Source of the DNA: DASZVN01 sp035547055
GTDB taxonomy: Bacteria; Pseudomonadota; Alphaproteobacteria; Rhizobiales; Methylopilaceae
NCBI GenBank assembly: GCA_035547055.1
Contig: DASZVN010000076.1
Coordinates: forward strand, 1 to 63,065
Reading direction: 5' to 3'
DNA: 63,065 nucleotides
This document shows positions 1 to 8,914 of this stretch, piece after piece. The translations under genes were made by a program, and so were the position numbers. Numbering within the stretch: the first letter of the stretch is position 1; the number at the start of each line of letters is the position of its first letter. The notes beneath the pieces are model-generated. The model was given only the letters and a program-made list of their open reading frames with translations, was not told where the DNA came from and did not search any database.

Positions 1-989
1 GCGCTGTAGTTCATGTAGACTTCGTAGGTGAAGTACTGCTTCTGGTCCTCGACCTTCTTCTTCAGCGCCAGCGCCTTGGGGTTCTTCGGATTGAACCAGT
101 GATTGCAGTCCATGATGTATTTGGCAGCGTCGGGGAAGTCGTGGAGGAACTTGTAGGACGACGCCGCGCCGCCGAGCACCGAGTAGATGCCCTTGAGCTT
201 GACGTGCTGCTCGCGGAGCGTCCGGGCCAGGAGCACGTATTCGTTATAGTAGTTGGCGGGAATGACGAGGTCCGGCTTCGCTGCGCGGATCTTCAGCACG
301 ATGTTGTTGAAGTCGCGCGTCGGCGTCGGGTGCGAGATGGTATCGAGGATCTGGAAGCCTTGCTTCGGCAGCGCCGCGTTGAGCAGCTTGGCGAGGCCGG
401 AGCCGAACAGCGAATCCTCGTGGACGATGACGACCGTCTTGGCCGGCTTGCCGGCGCCGTCGTTGATCTTCTGCAGGTTGGCGAGCGCGACCTCGGCGAT
501 CTTGCCGAAGCCCGGGCCGAAGCGGAACGTGTTCTTGAGGCCGCGCTTCACGATGTCGTCGGCGACGCCGACGTCGACCACATAGGGGATGTCGTAACGC
601 GCGCTCGCCTGGCTGACGGCGAGGCAGATCGAGCTGGCATAGCCGCCGACGATGCAGGGCACGCCGGCCGAGTTCATCTTCTCGACCTCGGCGGTACCGC
701 CCTCGGGCGTCGACTGGGCATCGCCGAGGATGGGCTCGATCTTGCCGAGGCCCTTGATCCCGCCGGCGGCGTTCAGCTCCTCGACCGCAAGCGTCGCGCC
801 GAGCCGGCCCTGGGTGCCCGAATAGGACAGCGCGCCGGTCACCGGGTGGAGGACGCCGAGCTTCACCCCGGCCCCCTGGGCGCGGACCACCGCAGGCATG
901 GCGAGGCTTCCGGTCGCCGCGACGGCGGCGCCGAGCCCGGCGGTCGCGAGAAGCTCGCGGCGGCTCAACCGACCCTTCTCAGCCGACAT
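1..989 (-). CDS. Branched-chain-type ABC transporter substrate-binding protein (C-terminus off window)
   Basis: This is a periplasmic receptor of the Leu/Ile/Val-binding (type I, Peripla_BP_6) kind, which delivers a small solute to a LivHMGF-like importer. The frame reads leftward from an ATG at 987-989 and stays open to the window edge, so about 329 residues are visible. A good ribosome site (GGGGAGG) precedes it. The N-terminus holds a twin-arginine signal (SRRELLATAG) with an Ala cleavage region near residue 36. The mature part starts with the typical VKLGVLHPVTGALSYSG. No transporter subunits lie on this side of the window. In such catabolic regions these receptors often bind aromatic acids or amides rather than amino acids, but the ligand cannot be read here. 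Family call is firm, ligand unknown. Confidence 0.85.
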   Translation of the reverse strand, partial: MSAEKGRLSRRELLATAGLGAAVAATGSLAMPAVVRAQGAGVKLGVLHPVTGALSYSGTQGRLGATLAVEELNAAGGIKGLGKIEPILGDAQSTPEGGTAEVEKMNSAGVPCIVGGYASSICLAVSQASARYDIPYVVDVGVADDIVKRGLKNTFRFGPGFGKIAEVALANLQKINDGAGKPAKTVVIVHEDSLFGSGLAKLLNAALPKQGFQILDTISHPTPTRDFNNIVLKIRAAKPDLVIPANYYNEYVLLARTLREQHVKLKGIYSVLGGAASSYKFLHDFPDAAKYIMDCNHWFNPKNPKALALKKKVEDQKQYFTYEVYMNYS

Positions 990-1067
990 GATGTCCCTCC
1001 CCTGTTGTTGTCCGGCCGCGGCGTTCTCGCCGCCGCGCAGGAATTCTTGGCCGGGCAGAATGACTGC

Positions 1068-1087
1068 TTGTCCATCGTATAAGACAA
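1068..1087. promoter_or_regulatory. Inverted repeat in the divergent promoter region between two binding-protein genes
   Basis: The 271-bp gap between the two divergent receptor genes contains TTGTC and GACAA separated by 10 bp, a 20-bp dyad with an AT-rich centre (CATCGTATAA) in otherwise GC-rich DNA. It lies 79 bp upstream of the left gene's start codon. It could be an operator for the nearby TetR protein. This is inference from symmetry and place only. Confidence 0.3.
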
Positions 1088-1260
1088 AGTGGCCGCGTCA
1101 AGTTATCGAGCGGCCGCGCTACCACGGTGGCGAGCCTTCGAGCGAGTGCTGGCCCGCCGGCCGAACCGCGCTTCGCTTGACAAGGCCGGGAACGCGTTCC
1201 AGCAATGCGACCGCGGCACCCACGGCGGCACAGTAATCGTCGCAAACGCAGGAGGATGTA

Positions 1261-2298
1261 TTGGCCGAGCGAGATCTTCCCCGCAGGCGCGACGTGCTCA
1301 AGCTGGCCGGGGCCGGCGCCGCGACCGCCTTGTCCCTGACGCTGCTCGACCGCCACGCCGGCGCCGCGGAGCCGATCAAGGTCAACATCGTCAATACCTC
1401 GCCGAACTCGGCCTTCACCATCCAGGAACTGCTGAAGCAGAAGCATTGGCTAGAGGATTTCGGCCTCCAGCCGACCACGCTCAACGTCGCCGACGGCAGC
1501 AAGCTGATGGGCGCGCTGTTCAGCGGCTCGAGCGACATCTGCCTCTTGTCGGGCTTCAGCCAGGTGCTCACCGCCGACGCCAAGGGCGGCAAGATCAAGA
1601 TGCTTGCCGGTGCGCAGTTGCTGCCGTCCTACGCGGTGTTCTCGAAGAAGCCCGAGATCAAGACCATCAAGGATCTCGAAGGCAAGACCGTCGCCACCGG
1701 CTCGGTCGGCGCCCTGCTCTACCAGTTGATGGCCGCGATCCTGCAGAAGAAGGGCGTCGACATCGGCAAGGTGAAGTTCGTCAACGCCGGCAGCAGCGCC
1801 AATGTCTTCCGCGCGGTCGCAGCCGGCACCGTGGACGCCGGGCCTTCGCTTTACGACGTCTATGAGCAGCAGGCGAAATACGGCGTCCATTCGCTCGAAG
1901 ACGGCAATCTGTGGAGCGAGCTGCCGGAATACACCTACCAGGGCTCCTACGCCTCGGAGGACGCGATCGCGAAGAAGCGCGATGCGCTGGTGCGCGTGCT
2001 CGCCGCCTACTGCAAGGCCTATCGCTACATCCAGTCGCCGGACTCGCTGCACGACTACGTCGCCGCGCGCCAGGCGGCGCTCCACGGCGACCCCAAGCTC
2101 GCCGAGGCCGAGGCCAGCTCGGAGTGGCGCTTCAACGAGAAATTCAAGCCCTACGCGACCGGCCTCGTGCTCTCGAAGGAGCGCATCGACTACATGCAGA
2201 AGCTGAACATCAGCCTCGGCTCGCAGAAGGACATGCTGCCCTACGACAAGGTCGCCGACATGTCGCTCGCCCGCGATGCGCTGAAGCTACTCGGCTGA
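1261..2298 (+). CDS. NMT1/SsuA-like ABC transporter substrate-binding protein
   Basis: A periplasmic receptor of the nitrate/sulfonate/taurine/NMT1 type, feeding the ATPase and permease encoded directly after it. It is 345 residues long if started at TTG 1261, which has GGAGG five bases upstream. The nearest ATG (1256) is out of frame, so TTG decides the start. A Tat-like signal (PRRRDVLKLAGAG) leads into the mature chain at about residue 33 (AEPIKVNIVNTSPNS). The segment around residues 60-85 has the GLQPTTLNVADGSKLMGALF pattern typical of SsuA/NMT1 receptors. NMT1 similarity does not mean thiamine precursors are bound, and no TPP riboswitch is visible upstream. With the Rieske/flavin oxygenase genes downstream, a sulfonated or aromatic substrate is a reasonable guess. 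Confidence 0.85.
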   Translation: MAERDLPRRRDVLKLAGAGAATALSLTLLDRHAGAAEPIKVNIVNTSPNSAFTIQELLKQKHWLEDFGLQPTTLNVADGSKLMGALFSGSSDICLLSGFSQVLTADAKGGKIKMLAGAQLLPSYAVFSKKPEIKTIKDLEGKTVATGSVGALLYQLMAAILQKKGVDIGKVKFVNAGSSANVFRAVAAGTVDAGPSLYDVYEQQAKYGVHSLEDGNLWSELPEYTYQGSYASEDAIAKKRDALVRVLAAYCKAYRYIQSPDSLHDYVAARQAALHGDPKLAEAEASSEWRFNEKFKPYATGLVLSKERIDYMQKLNISLGSQKDMLPYDKVADMSLARDALKLLG

Positions 2299-2327
2299 GC
2301 GCCGCAGGCCGCCCGCAGGAACGGCCG

Positions 2328-3146
2328 ATGAAGGGCGCGGCCAAGCTCGCCGTCGAGGACGTATCGAAGAGCTTTCGCGTGCGCGGCAGCGGTGGCGCCG
2401 CGGCGACGCTGCTGCCGGTGCTGCGCCATGTCGGCTTCGAGGTCGCCGCCGGCGAGATCGTCTCCCTGATCGGCGAGAGCGGCTGCGGTAAGACCACGCT
2501 GCTCCGCATCGTCCAGGGCCTCGTCCGCCGCGACGCCGGCACCATCCGGGTCGACGGTGCCACGGTCGAAGGTGCGGGCCGCGACCGCGGCTTCGTGTTC
2601 CAGCAGCCGAGCCTGTTGCCGTGGCGCTCGGCGCGGCAGAACGTCGAGTTCGGCCTCGAGCTCCAGGGCGTCGACCGGGCCGAGCGGGCGCGCCGCGCCG
2701 ATGCGCTCCTCGCCCTGGTCGGGCTCGCCGCCGCCGCCGGGCAATATCCGCACGAGCTGTCGGGCGGGATGCAGCAGCGCATCGGCCTCGCCCGGGCGCT
2801 CGCGATCGAGCCCGAGATCCTGCTGATGGACGAGCCGTTCAGCGCGCTCGACGCCCAGACCCGTGAGGTGCTGCAGGCCGAGCTCCTCCGCATCCAGGCC
2901 GAGACCGCCAAGACCATCCTGTTCGTCACCCACGACCTCGACGAGGCGATCTATCTCAGCGACCGGGTCGTCGTGATGGCGGCGCGGCCGGGGCGGGTGC
3001 GGACGATCATCGACATCCCGTTCGCAAAGCCGCGGCCCGCTCTGCCCCGCCTGCGCGGCGAGCCCGAGTTCCAGCGCATCCGCGAGGAGATGTGGAGCCT
3101 GATCCGCTCGACGCCCCCCGGCGCCGCCGTGGAGCCAGCCGCATGA
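2328..3146 (+). CDS. ABC transporter ATP-binding protein (SsuB/TauB type)
   Basis: The cytoplasmic ATPase of the importer made with the genes on either side. The 272-residue protein has a Walker A loop GESGCGKTT, a Q-loop in VFQQPSLLPW, the signature LSGGMQQR, Walker B ILLMDEPFSALD and the switch His in FVTHDLDEA. The LPWR stretch after the Q-loop is typical of the nitrate/sulfonate/taurine subfamily. The start at ATG 2328 lies 29 bp after the receptor stop and places the first beta strand (LAVEDVSKSF) at the usual distance. Its stop codon overlaps the permease start (ATGA), so translation is probably coupled. Length and motif order are normal. Confidence 0.92.
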   Translation: MKGAAKLAVEDVSKSFRVRGSGGAAATLLPVLRHVGFEVAAGEIVSLIGESGCGKTTLLRIVQGLVRRDAGTIRVDGATVEGAGRDRGFVFQQPSLLPWRSARQNVEFGLELQGVDRAERARRADALLALVGLAAAAGQYPHELSGGMQQRIGLARALAIEPEILLMDEPFSALDAQTREVLQAELLRIQAETAKTILFVTHDLDEAIYLSDRVVVMAARPGRVRTIIDIPFAKPRPALPRLRGEPEFQRIREEMWSLIRSTPPGAAVEPAA

Positions 3147-3979
3147 CCGCGCCCGAGCCCGCGCCCGACGACGACCGCCTCGCCGCGGCGGATGCCGGCA
3201 TCGAGGAGCTGGAGGCGCCGGGCCGGCGGCGGCGCCAGCTCTGGCTGATCCGCATCGCCGCGATCGTCGTGGTGTTCGGCGGCTGGGAGATCCTCGGCCG
3301 CCAGGTCAGCCCGCTGTTCATGTCCTATCCGAGCGCGGTCGCGGTGGCGGCGGTGCGGCTGGTCCGAACCGGCGAGCTGTGGGTCGCGCTGCAGAGCAGC
3401 CTGACGCTCCTCGTCTCCGGCTTCGTCATCGCGGCGGTCATCGGCGTCGTCCTCGGCCTCCTGATCGGGCGCTACCGCGGGATGGAGGCGGCGACCGACT
3501 GGCTGGTCAACGCGCTCTACGCGACGCCGCTCGTCGCGATCATCCCGCTGGTGACGCTGTGGTTCGGGCTCGGCGCCTCGGCGAAGCTCTTCATCATCGT
3601 GATCCTCGCGGTGTTCCCGATCCTCATCAACACCGCCGCCGGGGTGCGCGACGTCTCCGCCGCGCTGATCGACGTCGGCACCGCGTTCGCCGCGAGCGAG
3701 CGGCAGATCTTCACCAAGATCATCCTGCCGGCGGCAGTGCCGTTCATGATGACCGGGCTCCGCCTCGGCGTCGGCCGCGCCATCATCGGCATGGTGGTCG
3801 CGGAGTTCTTCACCGCCATCACCGGCCTCGGCGCGCTGATCGTGAAATACGGCAACCAGTACGACACCGCCTCGATGTTCGTGCCGATCTTCGTGCTGAT
3901 GCTGCTCGGCGTCGGGCTGACGCTGCTGCTGCGCCGCGCCGAGACCGCGGTCGCGCCGTGGCGCCGGATGGACGAGTGA
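3143..3979 (+). CDS. ABC transporter permease (SsuC/TauC type)
   Basis: The membrane subunit of the same importer, 278 residues. After a charged cytoplasmic leader of about 40 residues it has five to six hydrophobic helices. The EAA loop, where the ATPase docks, is seen as ALIDVGTAFAASERQIFTKI around residues 170-190. The start is ATG 3143, overlapping the ATPase stop by 4 bp. It ends 157 bp before the TetR gene on the same strand. The receptor-ATPase-permease order makes a complete importer. Family assignment is firm, substrate is not. Confidence 0.9.
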   Translation: MTAPEPAPDDDRLAAADAGIEELEAPGRRRRQLWLIRIAAIVVVFGGWEILGRQVSPLFMSYPSAVAVAAVRLVRTGELWVALQSSLTLLVSGFVIAAVIGVVLGLLIGRYRGMEAATDWLVNALYATPLVAIIPLVTLWFGLGASAKLFIIVILAVFPILINTAAGVRDVSAALIDVGTAFAASERQIFTKIILPAAVPFMMTGLRLGVGRAIIGMVVAEFFTAITGLGALIVKYGNQYDTASMFVPIFVLMLLGVGLTLLLRRAETAVAPWRRMDE

Positions 3980-4136
3980 TCCCGCCCGCCGCCCTTCGCA
4001 ATTCTCGCAGCCTTGAATATTGCTGGCCACCGGTGGCGGCGAGCCACGCCGTCGCCGCTGCGGCGCCGCGGCACGACGGCGCGGAATGACTTCGCCCTCG
4101 GTTTCCGTTAGGCCTGTCGCCGTCAGGAGCCGCACC

Positions 4137-4838
4137 ATGCATCAGTCCATCGACAGGCCGGCCGGCACGGCGATCAGGCGCGCCCGGCGGGCGCAGGGCC
4201 GCCCCGCCGGCGAGAGCAGCATCGGCAAGGACGTCCTGATCCAGAAGGCGGCTGAATTGCTCAGGCACCTTCCGCCGGAGAAGCTGTCGATGACCGCCGT
4301 CGCGAAACACGCCGGCGTCCACCTGACGCTGGTCCGATATTACTTCAACGGACGCTCGCGGCTGCTCGCGTCCGTCGCACGCCATCTCACCATAGAGCTC
4401 GGCGATCGCGTCGCGGAGATGGAGCAGACGCAGACGGACGCGCGCGAGCGGCTGCGCATCCGCATCAATATTCTGGTCGATTTCTACCTTCAGAACCCGT
4501 TCTATCTCAGATTGATGCTGGAGGTCGTCAACATCGAGAAGGACGAATTCGTCGACGAGCTGATTGCGGTGTGGATGTCGAAGACGATGGACATCTACCG
4601 CGGCATCATCGAGCGGGGCGTAGCGGACGGCACCTTGCGGCCGATGGACGAGTTCTACACCTTCTTCGCGATCATGGGGCTGTGCGAGCAGTTCCGCCTC
4701 GGCATTCGTGCCTTCGAGCGGATCGGGGTGGGCCGGGCCGAAAGCACGGAGAAGGCCACCGCGCGCTACAAGGATTTTCTCTACGACTTCGTCATCAATG
4801 GCGTCGGCGCCCGTCCCGTCCTCGACGCCGGGCATTGA
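4137..4838 (+). CDS. TetR/AcrR family transcriptional regulator
   Basis: A DNA-binding repressor of 233 residues. The helix-turn-helix lies near residues 55-85 (MTAVAKHAGVHLTLVRYYF), with a Tyr-Tyr-Phe end typical of TetR proteins, preceded by a basic leader rich in Arg. The ligand domain (residues 90-225) carries the usual run of helices. Start choice: ATG 4137 has AGGAG nine bases upstream; an earlier in-frame ATG at 4086 has no good site. It sits between the ABC importer and the Rieske oxygenase, all on one strand, so it most likely controls one or both. The effector is unknown. Confidence 0.85.
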   Translation: MHQSIDRPAGTAIRRARRAQGRPAGESSIGKDVLIQKAAELLRHLPPEKLSMTAVAKHAGVHLTLVRYYFNGRSRLLASVARHLTIELGDRVAEMEQTQTDARERLRIRINILVDFYLQNPFYLRLMLEVVNIEKDEFVDELIAVWMSKTMDIYRGIIERGVADGTLRPMDEFYTFFAIMGLCEQFRLGIRAFERIGVGRAESTEKATARYKDFLYDFVINGVGARPVLDAGH

Positions 4839-5073
4839 TCCGACGCCCATGCCGCGCCGCGGCATGGCTGTCGCCCGCCCCTCCCCTTCCATTCGGTCCT
4901 CGCGTGCGTTCGGCGCCGCTTGGCTTACGCGAGCCGCACCGCGCCGGCCGGCGGCCTTTTAATTCTAGTCAACGAGAAATCCCGTTGCCCGCCGATTCAC
5001 CCCGTGTTACGGCTGGGCGATCGTCGAGCGGAGCGCAACGCCGCCCGCCAGGAGACGGTTTGGGAGGATTGGA

Positions 5074-6078
5074 ATGACGGACTCGGCCCTTCCCGACTTC
5101 GCCTACGAGGATCTTCCCAACCGCCGCGGGCTCGGGCGCCAGTACGGCCGCGACCACGACGGCACCTATTTCAAGAACTGGAACCCGCTGATGCTGAGCG
5201 GCGACCTCCCGGCGGGCCAGATCGTCGGCAAGGACTTTCTCGGCACACGCGTGATCGTCTACCGCGGCGGGGACGGGAAGCCGGTCGTGCAGAGCGCCTA
5301 TTGCCCCCATGTCGGTACCGACCTCACGCTCGGCGCCCTCATCGACGGCACCGTGCGCTGCCCCTATCATTTCTGGAAATTCGCGACCGATGGCCGCTGC
5401 GTGGAAATCCCGGGCGGCGTACCGATTCCGAACGGCGCGAAGCTCTACAACTACCCCGCCGCCGAGCGCTGGGGCATCGTCTGGGCCTTCAACGGCGAGA
5501 CGCCGCTCTACGGCCTGCCCGAGTTCCCCAATGTCGCCGAGGAGGACGTGGTCTTCCTCGCCGGACGGCACGGCCTCCGTCCGGTCGAAGGCTATATCGG
5601 GTCGTCGAACTTCGTCGATTTCCAGCACCTCGAATGGGTGCACGGGGTCAAGAACCCGCTGCCGGATTCGATCGTCTACGAAGACTATGTCGTGAAGGTC
5701 CACCAGACGAGCCCGGAGCGCTCCGGCGACTCCTGGCTCTACGGCTGCACCTGGCTGACGCTGAACTTCCACTATGCCGACGGCTCCGACCGCTACTTCA
5801 TGGCCGGCAGCTCGCAGGTGGCGCCCGGGATCGGCGACTCGTTCTACGTCGTCGCGATCTCGCGCAGCGACGCCGAGAAGCTCGGCGAGCAGGGCACGCA
5901 GGAGACCCTGCAGAAGAAGATCGCCTACCTGAAGAAGCTCTACTCGGAAGACGAGCCGATCCTGTTTTCGATCCGGTTCCGCGGCCGCCAGGGCAAGCTC
6001 GTCGAGTCGGACGCCCATCTGGCGAGGGCGCTGCGCTATTTCGAGAGATATCCGCGTGCGGCGCCGTTCGACGTGTGA
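5074..6078 (+). CDS. Rieske non-heme iron oxygenase, alpha subunit
   Basis: The terminal oxygenase of a multicomponent system that hydroxylates or demethylates an aromatic or related ring with O2 and two electrons. The 334-residue protein has the Rieske 2Fe-2S motif C77-P-H79, 16 residues, C96-P-Y-H99 (the last three residues before W101-K-F are typical), and the mononuclear iron site in NFVDFQHLEWVHG with D182, H185 and H190. Length fits the phthalate/vanillate-type single-subunit oxygenases. GGGAGG lies upstream of ATG 5074. No ferredoxin or reductase gene is nearby. It is followed 72 bp later by a flavin monooxygenase and then an aromatic-acid-type importer, so these probably act in one pathway. 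Confidence 0.9.
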   Translation: MTDSALPDFAYEDLPNRRGLGRQYGRDHDGTYFKNWNPLMLSGDLPAGQIVGKDFLGTRVIVYRGGDGKPVVQSAYCPHVGTDLTLGALIDGTVRCPYHFWKFATDGRCVEIPGGVPIPNGAKLYNYPAAERWGIVWAFNGETPLYGLPEFPNVAEEDVVFLAGRHGLRPVEGYIGSSNFVDFQHLEWVHGVKNPLPDSIVYEDYVVKVHQTSPERSGDSWLYGCTWLTLNFHYADGSDRYFMAGSSQVAPGIGDSFYVVAISRSDAEKLGEQGTQETLQKKIAYLKKLYSEDEPILFSIRFRGRQGKLVESDAHLARALRYFERYPRAAPFDV

Positions 6079-6150
6079 CGCCGCCCTTTCGCTCGCGCCG
6101 CCGCCTCCGATGCGCGGCGGCGGTTACGGCATGGTCTTCGCGAGGTCCTG

Positions 6151-7290
6151 ATGTCTGACAGGCACATCCGGCTGGGCGTGTTCGCCCCGCCGCACCATTC
6201 CAACCGCGAGAACGTCGCGCTCTGCATGAAGCGCGACATGGAGCTCGTCGAATGGCTCGACGATCTCGGCTATTCGGAGTTCTGGCTCGGCGAGCACCAT
6301 TCCGGCGGCCTGCAGATCTACGGCTCGCCCGAGCTCTTCATCGCCGCCGCGGCCGAACGGACGACCCGGATCCGGCTCGGCGCCGGCGTCATCTCGCTGC
6401 CCTACCACAACCCGCTTCTGGTGGCCGACCGCATCGTCCAGCTCGACTACCAGACCCGTGGCCGCGCGATGTTCGGCTTCGGTCCCGGCGCGCTGTCGTC
6501 GGACGCCCACATGCTCGACGTGCCGATCTCCACGTCGCGCGCGCGCATGATCGAGGGCATCGACGTCATCGTCCGCCTGCTCGACGGCGAGATCGTCACC
6601 GAGAAGACGGACTGGTATTCGCTCCGCGACGCGCGCGTGCATTTGGAGCCGTTCACCTTGCCGCGGCCGCGGCTCGCCGTGGCGAGCTTCCGCACGCCGA
6701 CCGGTGCGATCACGGCGGGCCGCTACGACATGGCGATGCTGTGCGCCAACGCGGCCGCGGTTCCGGACGCCTGGCGGCACGCCAACGACGCCGCAGCCAA
6801 GCAGGGCCGGACCTTCGAGCGCTCCGAGATCCGGGTCGTCGCCAGCTTCCATCTCGCCGAGAGCCGCGCCGAGGCGCTCAAGCAGATGGAGTTCGGCGCC
6901 GGCGACTGGCTCGACTATCTGAACGTGCTCCGCCCTCCCACGGGCAAGGACGGCGAGCGCGCCGGCGATCCGGTGGAGCAGGTGCTGGCGGCGCGGAACG
7001 GCATCGTCGGCACGCCGGACGATGCCGTCGCCGCGCTCGAGAAGCTGTGGGAGCAGACCGGCGGCTTCGGCTGCCTGCTCCTGTCCGGCACCAACTGGAT
7101 GAATTTCGAGGCGACGAAGCGCTCCTACGAACTCTTCATGCGCTACGTGCTGCCGCGCTTCAACGGCCAGAACTGCCGCCGCGCCGCATCGCTGGAATGG
7201 ATGCGGGACAACGCCGTCGCCTTCGGCGAAATCCGCGACAAGGCCGCCGAACAGGCCATGCGCGTCCCGCAGCCGAGCGGCGCGGGCTAG
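6151..7290 (+). CDS. LLM-class flavin-dependent monooxygenase, limonene-monooxygenase-like
   Basis: A bacterial-luciferase-like TIM-barrel enzyme of 379 residues that uses FMNH2 and O2. The region EFWLGEHHSGG (about residues 45-55), followed by ASPELFIAAA-like and RIRLGAGVISLPYHNPLLVA segments, is the pattern I associate with limonene 1,2-monooxygenase and its relatives. FGFGPGALSSDAHML near residue 110 supports this subgroup. Start ATG 6151 follows GAGG at normal distance. It lies between the Rieske oxygenase and an MFS gene on the same strand, so a terpenoid or aromatic substrate is plausible. A reduced-flavin donor is not encoded nearby. Fold and class are firm; substrate is inference. Confidence 0.85.
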   Translation: MSDRHIRLGVFAPPHHSNRENVALCMKRDMELVEWLDDLGYSEFWLGEHHSGGLQIYGSPELFIAAAAERTTRIRLGAGVISLPYHNPLLVADRIVQLDYQTRGRAMFGFGPGALSSDAHMLDVPISTSRARMIEGIDVIVRLLDGEIVTEKTDWYSLRDARVHLEPFTLPRPRLAVASFRTPTGAITAGRYDMAMLCANAAAVPDAWRHANDAAAKQGRTFERSEIRVVASFHLAESRAEALKQMEFGAGDWLDYLNVLRPPTGKDGERAGDPVEQVLAARNGIVGTPDDAVAALEKLWEQTGGFGCLLLSGTNWMNFEATKRSYELFMRYVLPRFNGQNCRRAASLEWMRDNAVAFGEIRDKAAEQAMRVPQPSGAG

Positions 7291-7363
7291 TCGACCGCGC
7301 CCGGGGGCGCACGCAACGACGCGAAGGCAGAAGCCTTCGGCGGAACGATCGGGGGAAGGAAAC

Positions 7364-8704
7364 ATGACTACGGCCAGGATATCGATCGACGACGTCATCG
7401 AACGCACCGAGCTCGGGCGATTCCGATGGGGGCTCTACATCGCCTGCGGCGTGTTCCTCATGCTCGAGGGCTACGACAGCTTCCTCATCGCCAACCTTGC
7501 GCCGACCATCGCCAAGGGCGTCGGCATTCCGATCCCGGCGATGGGCCGGGTGTTCTCGGCGCAGGCCGTCGGCTTCGCCATCGCCTACTACACGATCCCG
7601 ATGGTCGCCGACTACGTCGGTCGGCGCGGCATCGTGCTCGCCACCTCGGTCCTGTTCGCGGTGTTCACCTGGCTCACCACCCAGGTCCACAGCCTCGACG
7701 GCCTGATCGCGATCCGCTTCCTCGTCTTCTTCGCGCTCGGCGGCGCGCTGCCGAACGTCATGGCGCTGATCTCGGAGCTGCTGCCCAAGCCGCGCCAGGG
7801 GTCGCTGCTGACGTCGCTCTACATCGCCTACGGCATCGGCGCCGCGCTGGCGGGATGGATCGGCACCTTCGTCGCGACGCTGTTCTCGTGGCAGGTCGCG
7901 TTCTGGACTGGCGCCATCGTGCTCCTGATCGCGATGCCGTTCTTCTATCTCTACCTGCCAGAGTCGCCGCGCTACCTCGTCCTGAAGAATGCGCGCGACC
8001 GCCGCATCGGCAAGACGCTGCAGGCCATCGACCCCGCCCTCCGCGTCGCCGAGGGCACGGAATACACGATGGCCGAGCGCGATGTGCCCGGCATCCCGCT
8101 GATCAACCTGTTCCGGGGCGGCCGGGCGCCGCAGACGCTCCTCCTGTGGCTGTCGTTCGCGGCGATCTCCTTTTCCGCCACGACGCTGGCGGTATGGCTG
8201 CCGAGCCTGTTCCACATCCTCGGCAGGCTCGATGCCACGACGGCGGCGAGGATGGTGTCGGTGTCGGCCATCGGCAGCATCTGCGGGCCGCTCCTGGTGA
8301 CCTGGCTGCTCAACCGGGTCGGGTTGCCGATCGCGCTGGCGCTGATGGCGGCCGCGGCGGCGGTGGCGATGTGGGCGTGCAGCTTCCTCGCCCTCGCGCC
8401 GGCGCTGGGCTGGCTGTTCGGCTTCGCCTTCGGCCTCCTCACCATCGGCGCCCAGGCCGGGCTGAACGGCCTCGTGGCGATCACCTACCCGACGGCGATG
8501 CGCTCGACCGGGATCGGCTGGGCCACCGGATGCGGTCGCGTCACCGCGATCATCGGCCCCTCCGTCGCCGGCGCCATGCTGGCGGCGCACTGGTCGGCGC
8601 AGTCGATCTACGGCCTGCTCGCCGTGCCGCTCCTGATCGGCGCGGTGACGATCGCCCTGCTCCATTGGACGCGCGCGGAGCACGTCGCCCGTCCCGCCAC
8701 GTAA
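7364..8704 (+). CDS. MFS transporter, aromatic acid:H+ symporter (AAHS)-like
   Basis: A 446-residue major facilitator with 12 predicted membrane helices. The N-terminal part has the first-helix pattern GVFLMLEGYDSFLIANLAP, in which the DGYD-like acidic residue is typical of the benzoate/4-hydroxybenzoate importers (BenK, PcaK). The loop 2-3 motif reads DYVGRRG. LYLPESPRYL after helix 6 also fits the AAHS group. GGGGGAAGGA precedes ATG 7364. It closes the plus-strand block with the Rieske and flavin oxygenases and probably brings in their substrate. It converges on the minus-strand efflux operon; the 210 bp between (8705-8914) show no gene. Confidence 0.85.
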   Translation: MTTARISIDDVIERTELGRFRWGLYIACGVFLMLEGYDSFLIANLAPTIAKGVGIPIPAMGRVFSAQAVGFAIAYYTIPMVADYVGRRGIVLATSVLFAVFTWLTTQVHSLDGLIAIRFLVFFALGGALPNVMALISELLPKPRQGSLLTSLYIAYGIGAALAGWIGTFVATLFSWQVAFWTGAIVLLIAMPFFYLYLPESPRYLVLKNARDRRIGKTLQAIDPALRVAEGTEYTMAERDVPGIPLINLFRGGRAPQTLLLWLSFAAISFSATTLAVWLPSLFHILGRLDATTAARMVSVSAIGSICGPLLVTWLLNRVGLPIALALMAAAAAVAMWACSFLALAPALGWLFGFAFGLLTIGAQAGLNGLVAITYPTAMRSTGIGWATGCGRVTAIIGPSVAGAMLAAHWSAQSIYGLLAVPLLIGAVTIALLHWTRAEHVARPAT

Positions 8705-8914
8705 GGCGCGGCAGGCCGAACCGGCGCCGCCGCTGGATTCCTGCCCGCGGCGGGTGCCCGGCTCCCGCTGGCGCAGGGCGTCGACGCCGCCGCACAAGCG
8801 GCATCTTTCGTCTTGCTTCCCGCAACCACACAGGACGCGCGCCTTCCATATTGCGAACTTTGGGTGCCATCACCGCCGGTGAGACGTGACGTCCCGCGCC
8901 GGCCCGATGCGTGG

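Noticed and set aside
1261..3979. Thiamine-precursor (ThiXYZ) importer because of NMT1/THI5 similarity
   Set aside because: No TPP riboswitch or thi genes; the fold is shared with sulfonate, taurine and aromatic-acid receptors, and the context is catabolic.
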